A DNA stretch of 64,000 nucleotides, from NCBI GenBank assembly GCA_030374805.1, contig JARGSG010000027.1, positions 434,001-498,000 on the forward strand, given 5' to 3'. Both the position numbers and the translations under genes were made by a program. The notes under the pieces are model-generated. The model ran no database searches. It saw only the letters and a list, made by a program, of their open reading frames with translations, and had not been told where the DNA came from. This document shows positions 1 to 11,989 of the stretch, piece after piece; within the stretch, counting starts at the first letter, position 1, and every line of letters starts with the position of its first letter. This stretch comes from Gracilaria gracilis (Eukaryota > Rhodophyta > Florideophyceae > Gracilariales > Gracilariaceae).

Positions 1-189
1 CTTCCACAAGCTTCCTTTGCAGCGAGGTATTTGCAGCAACGGACTGCAAAACTCCTAGTCTCTGACTTAATCCTAGCCAACCAGGTGTGAGGTGAACTAC
101 AGTCCCTCATGCCGCAGCTCCATTGTTCGCGGCCAGAATCACTCATCGATATCCCGCGCTACCTGCCCCTACTATTAACCCATTGGTGA

Positions 190-1030
190 ACGCTAACGAG
201 CGCCCACTCCACCTTAGAGAAATGTTGACTACTGTGGTGCAACTTTGAACCTTGAAGGTGAAGCTCAATTTCTTTATGGTGGATCGTCTGGCGACAGACT
301 GTATCTTCGGGACCAACTTTATTGACAAACATGTCAAGGCAAGCTTGCCAGGGTCCCGAACGGTCGCCATCCGCCAGGGTGGTCGTATTGCCATACTAGG
401 TAATTCGCAAACGAAAAAAGGTTGGCGTCAGAAGCCGAGGTCCAATATACCCACCGAAACGGTCTCTAACAAGATACGGCTCACCAAATTGGTTTCAATC
501 CCGGCTATTACCCAAATGGTAGTGAATGTCTCATGCGCAACACCAGGATTGGTAATGCTACAGAGCCATCCTAGGTTAGCAGAGAGAAATCTCGCTTTGA
601 TGGCAAACGGGATCATTGACAACATCCCTAACCAAACCTTCAACGTTTACCTGAGTAACTTAAGCGATCATACTGTTAAGTTCCCGAAGAATACTACTAT
701 TGGGATTGCATTACCGGCACCACAAGGGGTTTTCAAGGTCTCACCTTCATCTAATGGGCTGAGCGAGGTCACCAACGTTAAGGAAGGGAAAGGAATAGAT
801 GCGCCATATTCCGCATATGCGTCAACGTTATCGACAAATACCAAAATAGAACAGAAGATCGCCAATACATTTAAGGTTGGATATAAGAAAAATATTATGG
901 AATTGGACCCAGTGCGGAATTGGAGAAAGGAAGTCCAGATTGGTGACGAGAACCAGACTCTCCGAGACTGGATCCTCAGTCTCTTAGAAGAAGTTGAACC
1001 CATGTGGTCGGGCCGGTTAGGCCAAATTGA
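190..1030 (+). pseudogene. Gypsy protease/pol fragment, second copy of the G1 family
   Basis: The translation aligns by eye with the protease region of G1 at 10773-11900. Shared blocks include residues around ERPLHLRE/KRPMDIKG, DCIFGTNFID/ECLLGTSFID, SNKIRLTK/SNKVRLSK, LALMANGIID/LSLMANEIID and IGIALPAP in both. Similarity stops near residue MWSGRLGQIDA, just before the reverse transcriptase would begin, so the copy is truncated at its 3' side. An in-frame TGA lies just upstream of position 252, and the aspartate motif of the protease is not recognisable in the 5' part. It is a relic of a related but clearly diverged element. The remaining open frame to 1409 is unrelated sequence. Confidence 0.8.
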
Positions 1031-2415
1031 CGCTATTACATCATATTGGTATTGGTACGACAGATCCACGGCCTGTTTGATGGCCGCGTACTGTGACAAT
1101 GAATGCTGTCCCTTTCCACTCACACTGCCTTCGGATCCTGTCATCTCAGCAAGGCGCACCAAACGCCTTTTTCACACTTATTATATCCAACCTTCTTCGT
1201 TCTTATCTCCTTACTATCGTTTGATGTTCACTCCACGGCCCTTTGTTGACTTTCTATATTGGGCGTATTTCTCGTCCCTGCTTAGCGGCAGAGAATGCCC
1301 TTACACTACACCCCGGCGAAAAGGTCGCGCTGGGTCCCACATATATAGTAATCGGGTACTATATCCCGTCGGCGCTCTAGAAAGGTTTTCCATGGACGAG
1401 GTTTGGTGATATAACCTCGAACAACTCCCAGATGCGTTCAGCGTTACCCCATGGGGAAGCTAGGAAACGGGTGTACTGTGACCTGCTTTTCACTGCTAGG
1501 GGTCTGAGTTGAATACAAAGGTTACAGTTCGAAATCGTCGATCGCCGCCGGTTGCTGTAATTTTGTACCACCACTGTGATATTTGGTGCTGCTTCAACTA
1601 CCGGTTTTAAACGCGCCCTTTTGCCTGTTCTACATGACTGTTTTTGTTATTCGTTTTCGTTCGCGCTGTTTGTGGGAATACCCGTTGTCTTTTTACGCAT
1701 GAAGTCTTGTTTGGAATAACCTTTAGTTCTACGTTTGACTGTGGCTACGGTTTTTTGCGCATGATGCGAAAAGCGGTGTTGTCTTTTACTGCTGCCGTGG
1801 AAGGCTCAGCGATAGGTCGCGTTTCTTTCTCCGCTGGTTTTGCGTTCTACTTTCTACAGCAGGAAACTATCGCTCTCCTTTAGTTTGTCTGTCTCGCTCC
1901 TTGGTACATTGCGACGATTGCGTACCGTCTGATACGAGTGGGGGGAGTGTGCTTTGGGCCATCGTCTAACACGTGTCCAGCGCAAGCGCTTCTCTCGTTA
2001 GCCGTGCTGCTGCGGCTGCTCACGGACAGCTCGGGCGACGGAAAGAAAGCGGCGCTGCGCTGGACAGAGACGGAGAGGGTTTAATAAACCAGAGCCCGCC
2101 TGGACCCTCTGAGAAGGGAGAGGCCAGATGGGAGGGATCACTTTTGTCCCTTCAACTCGCCCGAAAAGAGACAGCGTCGACGTCTGTACTCCTCTGCGCA
2201 CGCGTCTCACATACTCCCTCACGATCGCTACACCATACAGCCAAGAGGCAGACGTCTCCCCTGGCCTGGTCGCCTTTGAGATAATCGCGTCAAACCTCGC
2301 ACACGGAGCAAGGAGAGTGCTTGCCGCGAAATACATGCGTCGAGACTCATATCATTCTAAAACCAAAACCATTTGTAAGGTCTTAATTGTAGTGTCTGTC
2401 ATATTTTTGTCTGTC
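1031..2415. other. No gene recognised
   Basis: Between the Gypsy fragment and the left end of H1 there are only short, unsupported open frames on both strands. The stretch 1970-2340 is GC-rich and open in several frames without recognisable domains. Confidence 0.4.
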
Positions 2416-2418
2416 TCA

Positions 2419-2436
2419 GGGCCGTTCCAATACTTT
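2419..2436 (+). repeat. H1 left terminal inverted repeat
   Basis: The 18-bp repeat pairs with 16830-16847. TCA flanks it at 2416-2418. Just inside, CATATGCTATT at 2481-2491 and its complement at 2519-2529 form a subterminal hairpin, with a second partial copy of the terminal motif (CATTCCAATACTTTG) between the arms. Confidence 0.85.
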
Positions 2437-2932
2437 CTATTATCGTATGGGAATAAAATATGAAGGTTTTGAAAGCCAGCCATATGCTATTAGGCATTCC
2501 AATACTTTGCCGATATAAAATAGCATATGACGTCATTTGATGGTAGCAGTGAAGACAATGCAGCGGTTATCTCTCCGGTTGTTCTTCTCTTCACCTATCC
2601 GTCTCTGATGTGATGATATCCGGGCTTCTTCCTATACGGCCTGTTTGCCGCTCATCCCTTTCAGATTCTTTCCTCTTTGCCTTTCTGTAGCCTTGTCCAG
2701 CTTTCCCAACATGCCGGTAGACACCCACTGCAATGCTTGCAACGAGATACTCCCGCATAGTTGGAGCATAGAACGTAGTAGACCGTACTTGAACCATGGT
2801 CCAACACTACACCTTGCAGCCCTGCATACTAATCCTTGATGGAACCCACGTAGTTCCTGAAAACAATGTATCTAAAAGCCGCTTTCCTTTCACCACAGGA
2901 CATCTTTACCATCTATATAAACGCAAATGTAG

Positions 2933-3895
2933 ATGAAAAAAGTAGTACTGATCCGTTCAGAGAAAAGGCCAGCCGGAGAAAGAATAATACCATCGTCGAC
3001 CAGGACTATTACATCAAGTATTCGTCGCCTAAAACAGGGACAAGCAATGCAACAACGCAAACGTATGGCTAAAGGTGTTGCTGCGATCATATCTAAAAGA
3101 AAGAGAAACACGTTTCGTATCGCTGCTTCGGCTGCTTCGGCCATCATCACCGCCAACATGACTGGATATGGACGTGGCGAGCATACTGTTCAACGAGGAC
3201 GATTTCCTTTCTCTACGATACTGGCTGGGACGTCCCCTCGATTGTTCAAGCGTATATACAGAATGACGAGAGATTCTTTCATGCTACTTGCTGAAAAACT
3301 TGCTCTCCATTCTACCTGCAAGTTTCGGAAGAGCTCCCTGTTAATGCGACTCTCTGTATCCTTACGATGGTTAGCCGGAGGTTCTTACTTAGATATTGGC
3401 ATGGCTCACCTGCTCTCTTCTTCAACCGTTTATTGTTACATAGACGACACAATTGAAGTGCTTAACAGTATCCTTGACCTATCATTGCCCTACAAGAATG
3501 AGGCTTGGCTTTCAAGAGTTGAGGAAGGCTTTTCAAGAGGACAAGGAAGTGCTTTAGAAATGTGCTGTGAGGCATTGGATGGTATTGCCATCAAAATTAC
3601 GGAGCCCTCAACGTCGGAAGTCGGTAATTCTTCTACTTACTACAATCGAAAAGGCTTCTTCGCACTCAATCTACAAGCTTTGTGTGACTCGGAGTATCGT
3701 TTTACCTTCATATCATGCATTTCACCGGGATCCACACATGATAGCACTGCGTATGCAATGAGCAGTCTAGCAACCCTCCTTGAACGAGAGAAAAATAGCC
3801 TTGTGCCAGGGTATTAGATAGCAGGCGACGATGCGTATACCTGCAAAAATAGGATTCTAATTTTTTGGCCTGGAAGGTCTTTGAGCACCGCCAAA
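2933..3895 (+). pseudogene. H1 Harbinger-type transposase, N-terminal part
   Basis: This is the 5' part of a DDE_Tnp_4-type nuclease that would cut and join the H1 ends. Seen: a basic N-terminus, a helix-rich region, the first catalytic aspartate in LDGIAIKI (residue 216 from the ATG at 2933) and the second in GSTHDS (residue 270). The open frame ends at TAG 3815-3817, but family-like sequence IAGDDAY follows at once in the same frame. The family normally has tryptophan or another residue there, so TAG is a nonsense mutation. A further frameshift is needed near 3880 to join the C-terminal part. G1 then interrupts the gene after position 3900. The true start could be a later ATG. Confidence 0.85.
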
Positions 3896-3900
3896 AGTTG

Positions 3901-4375
3901 TGTAGTATTGTGGCACGGGGCACCAACTACGGGGTGGAGAGGTCCAAAGGATGAGGGCCAATGGCGAGACCACCGGTAAAAAGGTGCAATGGGCGGGCGC
4001 TAACTGTCGTGCCTACAGGAGACGGCGACCGACGTAGCGATGGCTTGTAAACCTTGAGGGCGCGACACTACTAACCAAAGAGGCAAGAAGATGCCAAAAG
4101 GGTCTCTGACTTTATCAAAAGAAGGAGGCGCCGCTCGAGCAGGTTAAATACCGACCGCGAGGTGCCTCAACCTCTACAGTGGTGCACTGGAACGTGGTGC
4201 ACCACGTGTACTAACTATACTACCTATAGTACAAAAACTATAAATTAGAAATTAAATAACCATCGGGGGCTTGCCAAAGGCCACGTGTGCAACCTTGAAG
4301 ACATAACAGCAATGACACCAGCCTCAGGGGTCACTTCCAGTGGGGTGTCATTAAAAAGAGGCTCATATCATTACA
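3901..4375 (-). repeat. G1 3' LTR
   Basis: This 475-bp repeat matches 14296-14770 with about 15 differences. On the minus strand it begins TGTAATGATATGAG and is preceded by a polypurine tract. Plus-strand sequence near 4240 reads ACTATAAATTAG, a TATA-like box that could serve transcription toward the antisense frame at 4576 (inference). Confidence 0.92.
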
Positions 4376-4390
4376 CATTTCCCCCCCGAG
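4376..4390 (-). promoter_or_regulatory. G1 polypurine tract
   Basis: Minus-strand CTCGGGGGGGAAATG directly abuts the start of the 3' LTR. This is the expected position and composition of the primer for plus-strand DNA synthesis. Confidence 0.75.
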
Positions 4391-4575
4391 ACCTCGCCTT
4401 CCTCGGCTAAGTCCAGCATAATGGTCGTTGTCTCCCGGTGAGGACAATTCTTGCCTTGGGTTTTCGCGTTGCAACGATTAGTGCCTGAGAGCCACGGACC
4501 ATTGGTATCGTTCGCCACACCATTCATCTGCCGGGCTCCTGGTACGCTCGCCCGCTCACCATCGGAGTACTCAAC

Positions 4576-6743
4576 ATGTCCAGCGGGAACCGCCGTTCTA
4601 CTGGTAATGGAGACTCGCTTTCTCCCCGCATCCCACGGCGTCGGCTGCCCCCGCTACCTCCTTCCTCGAGGTCTCTATCCGAAGGCGGGATTCCAATGGG
4701 TCATATGCAATATGACAGTGGCTATGCACGCCCCGGGGATCGCTATGATCACACCGTGGGTCGCCAGCGCGGAGTGACCCGCTACGCGGGAAGGCCGTTC
4801 CCCGTTGAAACGTACCTAACTCTTCAGAGACAGTACTTCGATGCCCAACGGTTCGCAGCCATCCCGGAGATGCAGCGTGGCCCAAAGAGGAGTCGTCAAA
4901 TGGCCTGGTACCAACGGTGGTTGCACAGTCCAGTGGATGGGAAAACCGTTCCGGAGTGCTTGGCTGAGGTCCGCCCCGATAAGCCTTACCTAAGGACCCT
5001 CAAGGAAGAAGGATACCAGCATCGGAGCAACTTGCTGCTACGCGAGTTGTACGAAAACTTCGCTGATCCATCTGTTCAATTCCCTCCCGCTGGTCACAAC
5101 CTGCTCGATCTGATGTCGTTCCCGACGCGTACCATCAGTTGTACTGGATGAAGGACCGAGCCTACTGGAACGAATTCACTGAGCCTGAAGGTAGGATGCG
5201 AACGAAGCTTGGGTATCTGTTCTGTTGGCACCAAGTGGAGTTTCATGATCTGGAAGCTCCTGACGGTAACGGATTATACCTCAGGCTCCCATTCTTCCAG
5301 GACATTGACTGGCAGGACTTCTGGCGGGTTTCCAATCTCCTTGCAGTACCCACTCCTCCATTGGTAGCCTACCATTCGCGGCAATTGATTAACGAACCGA
5401 TGGATAGACGCAACTGGCTGACCTGGCAGGTACTTGCGGTGGAATGGGCCGTGTTTGTTCTCATGGCATTCCTGGATACCTGCAGATATGGGGTTCGGTG
5501 CAACGTGCGCACCACTGATTACCGAGTCTGGAGTTGTGACAACAGTTGCCCAAGTTCGGCCGGTCGTTTGCTTCGTCTCCTTCGAATGATCATTATCTAC
5601 CTCCGCGGGTTGGTCATCCAGAACCTTGTCCAGGGGACTGCCTATGGAATTGAACGCGTGGAGACCCTTCTAGATTACGTACTCCGAGTAGATTGGGCCG
5701 CTACCCCCGGTTACCTTTGGTATGACTTCGAGATTGACAACTTCGCACCTATTCCTCGTCATCCTGCGGGAATGGACGATGGTAAGAGCTATCCGCCGTT
5801 TCCGGTTCGCGCCGTGCCAGATTCGATCCCTCGGAAGAGCGTCGCGCCCTACTATCCTAGGTCAAGAGGTTTCTTCACTAGGTGTTTGGCTCCTGAGGAC
5901 ATTCCATTGGCTCTTCCGGCTATTCCCAGTGGCGTAGAAGACCTCTTCGCCCCTGGGACTGTCGCTACCACCCCCATTCCTGAGGCACTGCCTCATGGTC
6001 CTTCGGTTTTTACCCAGCCCATCGTTCCGGTGGCAGTTGCTTCATCGGTTGATCCTACAGCTCTTGAGGCTCCTCCCTCAATTAGTAGTGCTTTACCTGC
6101 GCCAAGTGAGGCAGTTCTTGCGCCAGAGTTCGTCGAACCAGCGGGAGAGCCTCCGGCCTTGTCAGTCACTCCAAGGGTATCTGGGGCCGTTGTGGACATT
6201 GCGCCTGTCTTGGAATCCTCTCCGACGTCGCTTGTAGCGCAGTTGGGGGCTCCGACTTACGCCGCACTACAGAGCCTTTTGGTAGAGATGCGAGGCCACG
6301 GGTATGTTGGGAACTCCCGCCTTAGAGATATCTTCATGACGGCGCGTTCCTGGTTGCGTCGCTCCTCTAGGTTTGAAGCCCTCAGGGCGGAGACGCAAGA
6401 GTTGCGCTCTAGCCTCGGGACTGTCCTTCAGGAGAACATGCAACGCCTTTCCCAACATGTTACGGGCAACTTAGACCAGCGGTTCGGGTTGAATTTGGTT
6501 CACCTCACTGATTCTGAAGGTTCGGAGGACCTGGATACACTACCTGAAGCAGTTCCAGCTCCTCCCCGTGGTGTGCCATACAAGCGACGCCGTCGTAATC
6601 GTCCTTCCGGTGGAGCTGACGGCACTACGGGTGCCCGTGGTAGTGCCGTAGGCGGTGGGGCTGGCGCTAATGGCGCGCCTGCCACTACCGATGCTAGTGC
6701 GGCGGGTCCTTGCAGGGGTGTCAGACCTCCCTCGCGTTCCTAA
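4576..6743 (+). CDS. Antisense additional ORF of G1, unknown function
   Basis: Between the end of pol and the 3' LTR lies about 2.2 kb of coding-like sequence on the strand opposite to gag-pol. It is read as 4576-5151 followed by 5139-6743 in another frame. A single frameshift near 5115 would join them into a protein of about 720 residues, because the second frame stays open a short way upstream (PDAYHQLYW). Seen: an aromatic- and Arg-rich N-terminal half, two hydrophobic stretches around 5440-5490 and 5560-5620, an Ala/Pro-rich middle, a short coiled-coil-like segment near 6400-6470 and a basic KRRRRNR patch near the C-terminus that resembles a nuclear signal. No family is recognised. Additional antisense genes are known in some plant Gypsy elements, but homology to those is not shown here. 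Confidence 0.6.
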
Positions 6744-7484
6744 GGTAAAGCCATGATCTCTGCTTTTCAATTGTTTTCTCCTTCCTTCACGAGCGCTTCG
6801 TGCCAGTGGTGTGCGTTCGTCTTACCACCGGCTTTTAATTGGCTAGCGCCTGGCAGCGGAACGCTTCACCGGGATGGTTCATAAGCCAACAATATGCTGG
6901 CAATATGGCGCGATCTCCTGGTGGAACGCATGCTGCTGGGTGCTACCCTTGTGCCCCTGGAAAGGCACCAAAGGGTACACAAATCCATCGGAGAAGTTCA
7001 GCAGGAGACTGCAATGGTGCGCGCGCGGCCAGATCGCGCTTTGCGCGCACGCGAGTGCCAATGGTTCATCCAAATAAACTAATTGCTTGATTTTTTGAGC
7101 TTGCAAACAATTTGCCGGCGGTTCAATCGCGCAACACTCGCGCAATCGCCTCAAACGAGGTCAAAATCAACCATTAGAGGAGAATCCGAATCCGGTGTCG
7201 GCTTGCCTCTGCGCGGCTTCGTTTCCGAGATACAGGCCATTCATTGTTTTCGACCGTATACCCGTGTGGCAAGGCATCTTTAAAAAATCGATGCAATTCC
7301 GACTGGATTTTTCGAGCGGCGCGCCCCGTGGAAAGCGGTGCGCGCTCTGTATTTTAACCCGTCACTAGTTACAGAATTGGTCCGTTAGATTGTTAGGAGT
7401 CAAATAAGATAGACCAGTTGGTAATCGACTGAACAGTGGGAGGCGTGGCGCAGCCGTAACTTGCAGATGCGTGGACGCGTTCGT
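6744..7484. other. G1 spacer between antisense ORF and pol end
   Basis: This stretch lies between the convergent 3' ends of the antisense frame and pol. It contains only short open frames. Repeated GCGCGC and CAAT-like words are present, but no domain. Confidence 0.4.
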
Positions 7485-10400
7485 TTATGCGTCGTACACC
7501 CCGTCTTTAAAGGCGCGCTCCGTGCGCCCTTGTTTCTTGCAGTACCTAAGGATAAAGTTCTCAGGGATGTGACTACGAGGTTCCCAGGAGTCCTGCGCTG
7601 GTGCGAAGTCATACCAACGGACTTTGTACACCACATTGCCGTCGTCGTCGATACCAGCGGAGACAACGTGGTCGATCACATACTCCTTGGGCAGGACCTC
7701 CTCAGGAATATCCATTGTGTACAATGGAGCAAAGCCGAAAGGGTGACGATCGTTAGTAGGCGCCGGGCTCTCTTCAGCACTGACGAGGCCATTACCCAGC
7801 GGGACAAACGATTCCTCTGGAAGGTTCGTCTTGTCCAGCAGAGCAAAACCGTTGGTAGGCGGGTTGGTGCCAATGGTGGAACCGTTTGGAGCCGCCAGAC
7901 CTGCCGTAGGGTCGATGGTCACAGCCTTCGGACCTGAAGTAGATACTCTATCGGTAGGAACGATATTGTCGGCCGTACTTATAGGGCGGTCCGCCACAAC
8001 ACCCTTCGAGGATAGACCATTGGTAACGGCTTCACTACTGGAGGGAGGAGTCGTTGTCTCCCACGCTGCCGTTAGTACCGAAGGAACTGCATCGAAAGTG
8101 GGTCCCGTACCATTGGTTTTCGCTTGAGATACCCTTGGGGATGAGGCCAAAGGAGCGCGCGAGACGCGGTCAACTGCCACGGTATCCTCAAGGCCATCTC
8201 TCTCGATCGTAACCGTGTGGGTAGACGATCGCAAAACCTTAAAGAGACCAATGGATTTCGGCAAGAGCTTCCTAGAGGCCAATTCCATTTCATCCAATAG
8301 TTTATACGACGGTGCCCTGTCGAGGAAGACCATCTCGCCAGCCTTAAAGGTAGGGGTAAACTCTACGGCTTTGTCGAAGTCCGCCTTGTATCTGAGCTGG
8401 GCTCGAGATAGGGTAGACTTTGCCGTTCGAAGGATGTCGCCAATCCTTGGGCGAGCATAGCGCTTAGCCTGCGTAGGCGTCATTCCTTCCGTGATATTCT
8501 GAGGGTGCCAGGACGTTTTCACATCTACAGCCAATGGCATGGGCTGCCGAGTCAAGGTCAGGTGGAATGTTGTAGTAGCAGTGGAATTATGCCCCTCTGT
8601 ATTGTAGGCGTAAACCAGTGGTTCGACGTAGTCGTCCCAGTCCAATTGGTGCTCGGCAGTGTAGTGTACCAAGCGGTTTGCGAGCGTCTTATTAAACCGT
8701 TCGGCCTGTCCATTGGTTTGTGGGTGGTAAGCCATCGTCGTAACGTGTTTAATACCTAAGGTGGCACAAACGTGCGAAAAGAACTTCGACACGAACTGGT
8801 TGCCATTATCCGTCAGAAGATACAGCGGACCACCATAAGGATACACCCAGTGTGTAAGAAAAGCGGTAGCTACGTCCGTGGCGGTAGTCTTCTTCAGAGG
8901 AATAGCCCTTGTGGTCTTGGTGAACCTATCGGTAATAACCAGGATGAACTGGCTACCATGTACCGACTTCGGGAGCGGCCCAAGGATATCCATCGCAATA
9001 GATTCCAATGGTCCGGCAGCTGGGAACAACTTGAGCTTAGCCTGGTGGCGGGTTCGAGTTCCACGGACCCTTGCGCAGGAAGCGCAGGTCTTCGCCGTAT
9101 TCCAAAGGTCATTCGCCATAAACGGATAGTAGAAGTGCTTTCTAAGGGTCTGGTACATACGAGTACCTCTAGGATGACCAGCAAATCTTGGGTAGTGCGC
9201 GAGGTAGAGAAAGCGAGCCTGTAGGGATTTGGGAATGACCTTCTGGATAGAACCATTCAGTGGGGACCTTCGGCAGAGTAATCCGAAGCGGTCAAAGTCA
9301 AACAAGCATCCCTTCGTCCCAACGAGCTGTGCCTTCTCTTGGGAGAACTCGTTGGCCTTCTGAGCCTGTAGGAGGTCTTCCAACGTGATAGAAAGTAGCT
9401 CCTTTTCCTCTGGCACAATTGCGTTAACCTCTAGATTCAGTTCCTCATGCTGGCATTCATGCGGCCAGGCTACTAGGTAAACTTCCGTAGGGTCCATCCC
9501 ACCATCGGAACAGTGTACGGTAGCCGCCAGGAAGTCATCCTCATGATTATTTTCGTATCCATCGAGGTTTGGCGTTGGTATTTCGTCATCCAAAGGGGTA
9601 TCATCATCTCCATCGGTAAGTATTCGGCTAAGTGCATCGGCCGATTGGTGCTTGACTCCCGGCCTGTAGGTTACATCGTACTCGAACTCAGAAAGTCGTA
9701 GCCTCCATCTTGCTAGCCTGCTGGACGCGTCCGTCATATTCAGCAGCCAGCGGAGGGAGTGATGATCAGTCCTGATGGTGAAGCGAACTCCCTCGAGGTA
9801 AGGCCTCAAGGTCAGCACTGCCCAAACGATGGCAAGGCATTCCTTTTCGGTAGTGCTGTAGTTCCGTTCGGCGCTGTTCAAAGTCCTGCTCCAGTAACCA
9901 ATAGGTCGATAGTCCTTTGGAGATTCCTGTTCCTGTAGGAGAACACATCCAATCTGTCCGTCGGAAGCGTCCGTATCCAAAATGTAAGATTTATCTGGCT
10001 TCGGTAGAGCCAGTACGGGAGGATTCAATAGCTTATTCTTCAAGGTTTGAAACCATTCGTATTGCTCATCCGTTAGGCAATCGAATTCCGATGGCGTACC
10101 TTTGTTGAGCATCTCATTGAGGGGTGCCGCGATGTTCGAGAACCCTTGGACAAACCTACGGTATACATTACAAAGCCCAAGGAAGGATCGCAGCTCCGTG
10201 TGGGTCCTCGGTAGTTTCGCCTGTCGGATTGCATTAGTTGTCCTCTTGGCGACCTGCAGATTTCCAGGACGAACCACGTGGCCAAGATAATCCACAGAGC
10301 CTTGGAAAAAGAAGCACTTCGGAAGCTTCAATGTAGTCCCAGCCCCACGGAGAATCTTAAGGACTGATCTCACATGGGTGAAGTGTTCCCGGACGGTTTT

Positions 10401-11900
10401 CGAAAAGATGATTACGTCATCCAGATAAACCAAGGCAAACTTCCATTTGACTCTGGATATCACTATGTCCATTGCCCGTTGGAAGGTCGCTGGTGCGTTC
10501 ATCAATCCAAATGGCATCCGCGTGAAACGGAAAAGACCTTCATGGGTTGTGAACGTCGTGAGGGGCTTCGCGTCGTCATCCATTGGTATCTGCCAATAGC
10601 CCCAATTGGCATCCAAAGTGGTGAATACCGTTGCTTCGCCTAAGGAATCCAGGCAGTCGTCCATTCTAGGAATCGGATAACTGTCCCATTTGGTCATCGC
10701 GTTCAGCCTTCGGTAATCAATGCAAAACCTTACGGACCCGTCCTTCTTCGCCACGAGAACGAAAGGACTTGCCTATTGAGATTCGTGTGGTGGAGCTGGC
10801 TCAATGACGTTGGCTTCACGCATCTTTGCCAGTTGTTCCGCTACGATCTCGCGTCCCTTAAGGCTTGTACGGTACGGGTGTTGGTACACCGGCTTGGCGT
10901 CATCTTTAAGGTCTATACGGTGCTTCGTGGCCTGTATTTCTCCCAATTCGCCTGACCACATGGATTTAAATTCTCGGAGAAGCTCTATAACCTGTGGACG
11001 GTAAGATTCGAATTCCTCTCCAAGGTTTACCTCCCCCTCCCAACTTTCGACGTCCTCGTCGTCGTTGGTGGTTAGCTCATTCCATGAAGTTTCCATTATA
11101 GCCATTGGAGCAGGTAGTGCAATACCGATTACGGTACCCTTTGGTAAACGTACCGGGCGATCCCGGAAATTACTCATGTTGACAAAGAAGGAAACCTTTG
11201 GTCTGCAGTCAATTATTTCATTGGCCATGAGCGAAAGGTGACGCTGAATCGTCTTCGGATGATTCTGAAGCGTCACCAAACCAGCGGTTTTGCAATGAGC
11301 CAGAGCTGTGACCTGCGTCATTGGCGGTATTGTTACCGCTTTAGATAACCGAACCTTATTGGATGCGGTATTCTGTGCCAGTGGAGGGCGACGTGGGTTG
11401 GCCTCGGGACCAGATTTGGAACCGATGATAGCCACAGGACGTGTGCGGTAGAAAGACACTTTCCGGAGGCCGGGGTACATCGCTTTCACGTAGCGGTCTA
11501 TAAAAGATGTCCCAAGGAGACATTCCGTGCCTAGAGTAGGACAAACGAGGAACCAAGTTCGAACCTGTAGGTCACCCAATTGTACGCAAAGAGGGATAAT
11601 TCCTTTAATGTCCATAGGTCGCTTAGAAGCATCCGTAACCTTTGGGGTCTTCCGTAGCCGCACCGAATCCTCCCAACCAATGGGTAGAACCTTCGGATGA
11701 ACCAAGTTTGGACCAGCTCCAGTGTCCAGGACGCTGGTCACGACCCGAGACCTTGAGATAGTCAATCCAATAGTGTGTCGCACTTTATAATTCTCTTTCC
11801 TCAGGATACAAACAGGCACATCCCCTTCGGCTTTCATTTCATCACACCACCGGTTCAAACTCATTTCGTGTTCCGTTGGCTTCCGCGGTTGAGGTTCCAA
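7485..11900 (-). pseudogene. G1 pol polyprotein with one in-frame TAG
   Basis: One frame of about 1470 codons is interrupted only by TAG at 10773-10775. In order: retropepsin (catalytic LDTGAGP, flap-like GIIPLCVQLG, ECLLGTSFID), reverse transcriptase (VAKKDGSVRFCIDYRRLN, then [10 protein letters not shown] with the active-site aspartates), RNase H (ILDTDASDGQIG, TDHHSLRWLL), integrase zinc finger (H..H then CASCARVRG), integrase core (AMDILGP, LTDNGNQF, NGQAERFN for D, D, E) and a C-terminal chromodomain (YVIDHVVSAG ... YKVRWYDF ... DSWEP). The stop sits where the family has tryptophan before ASPFVLV. The frame is open upstream of 11900 into the end of gag, so pol is probably made by frameshifting; GGAAAAC just before the gag stop is a possible -1 slip site (inference). 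Confidence 0.92.
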
Positions 11901-11989
11901 AGGTGAAACACACTCGTGAGCGAGAATCTCAGTACCTTTGGCAGTGAGGCTAGAATCCTCTGAGGGGCGGTTCGCCTCGCACCGCTCCT

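Noticed and set aside
1031..1409. C-terminal third of the frame 252-1409
   Set aside because: Similarity to G1 stops near 1030; the rest has no recognisable content.
10773..10775. Programmed stop-codon read-through between protease and reverse transcriptase
   Set aside because: The TAG lies inside the conserved start of the reverse transcriptase where Trp is expected, and similar stops occur in unrelated genes here, so decay is the simpler reading.
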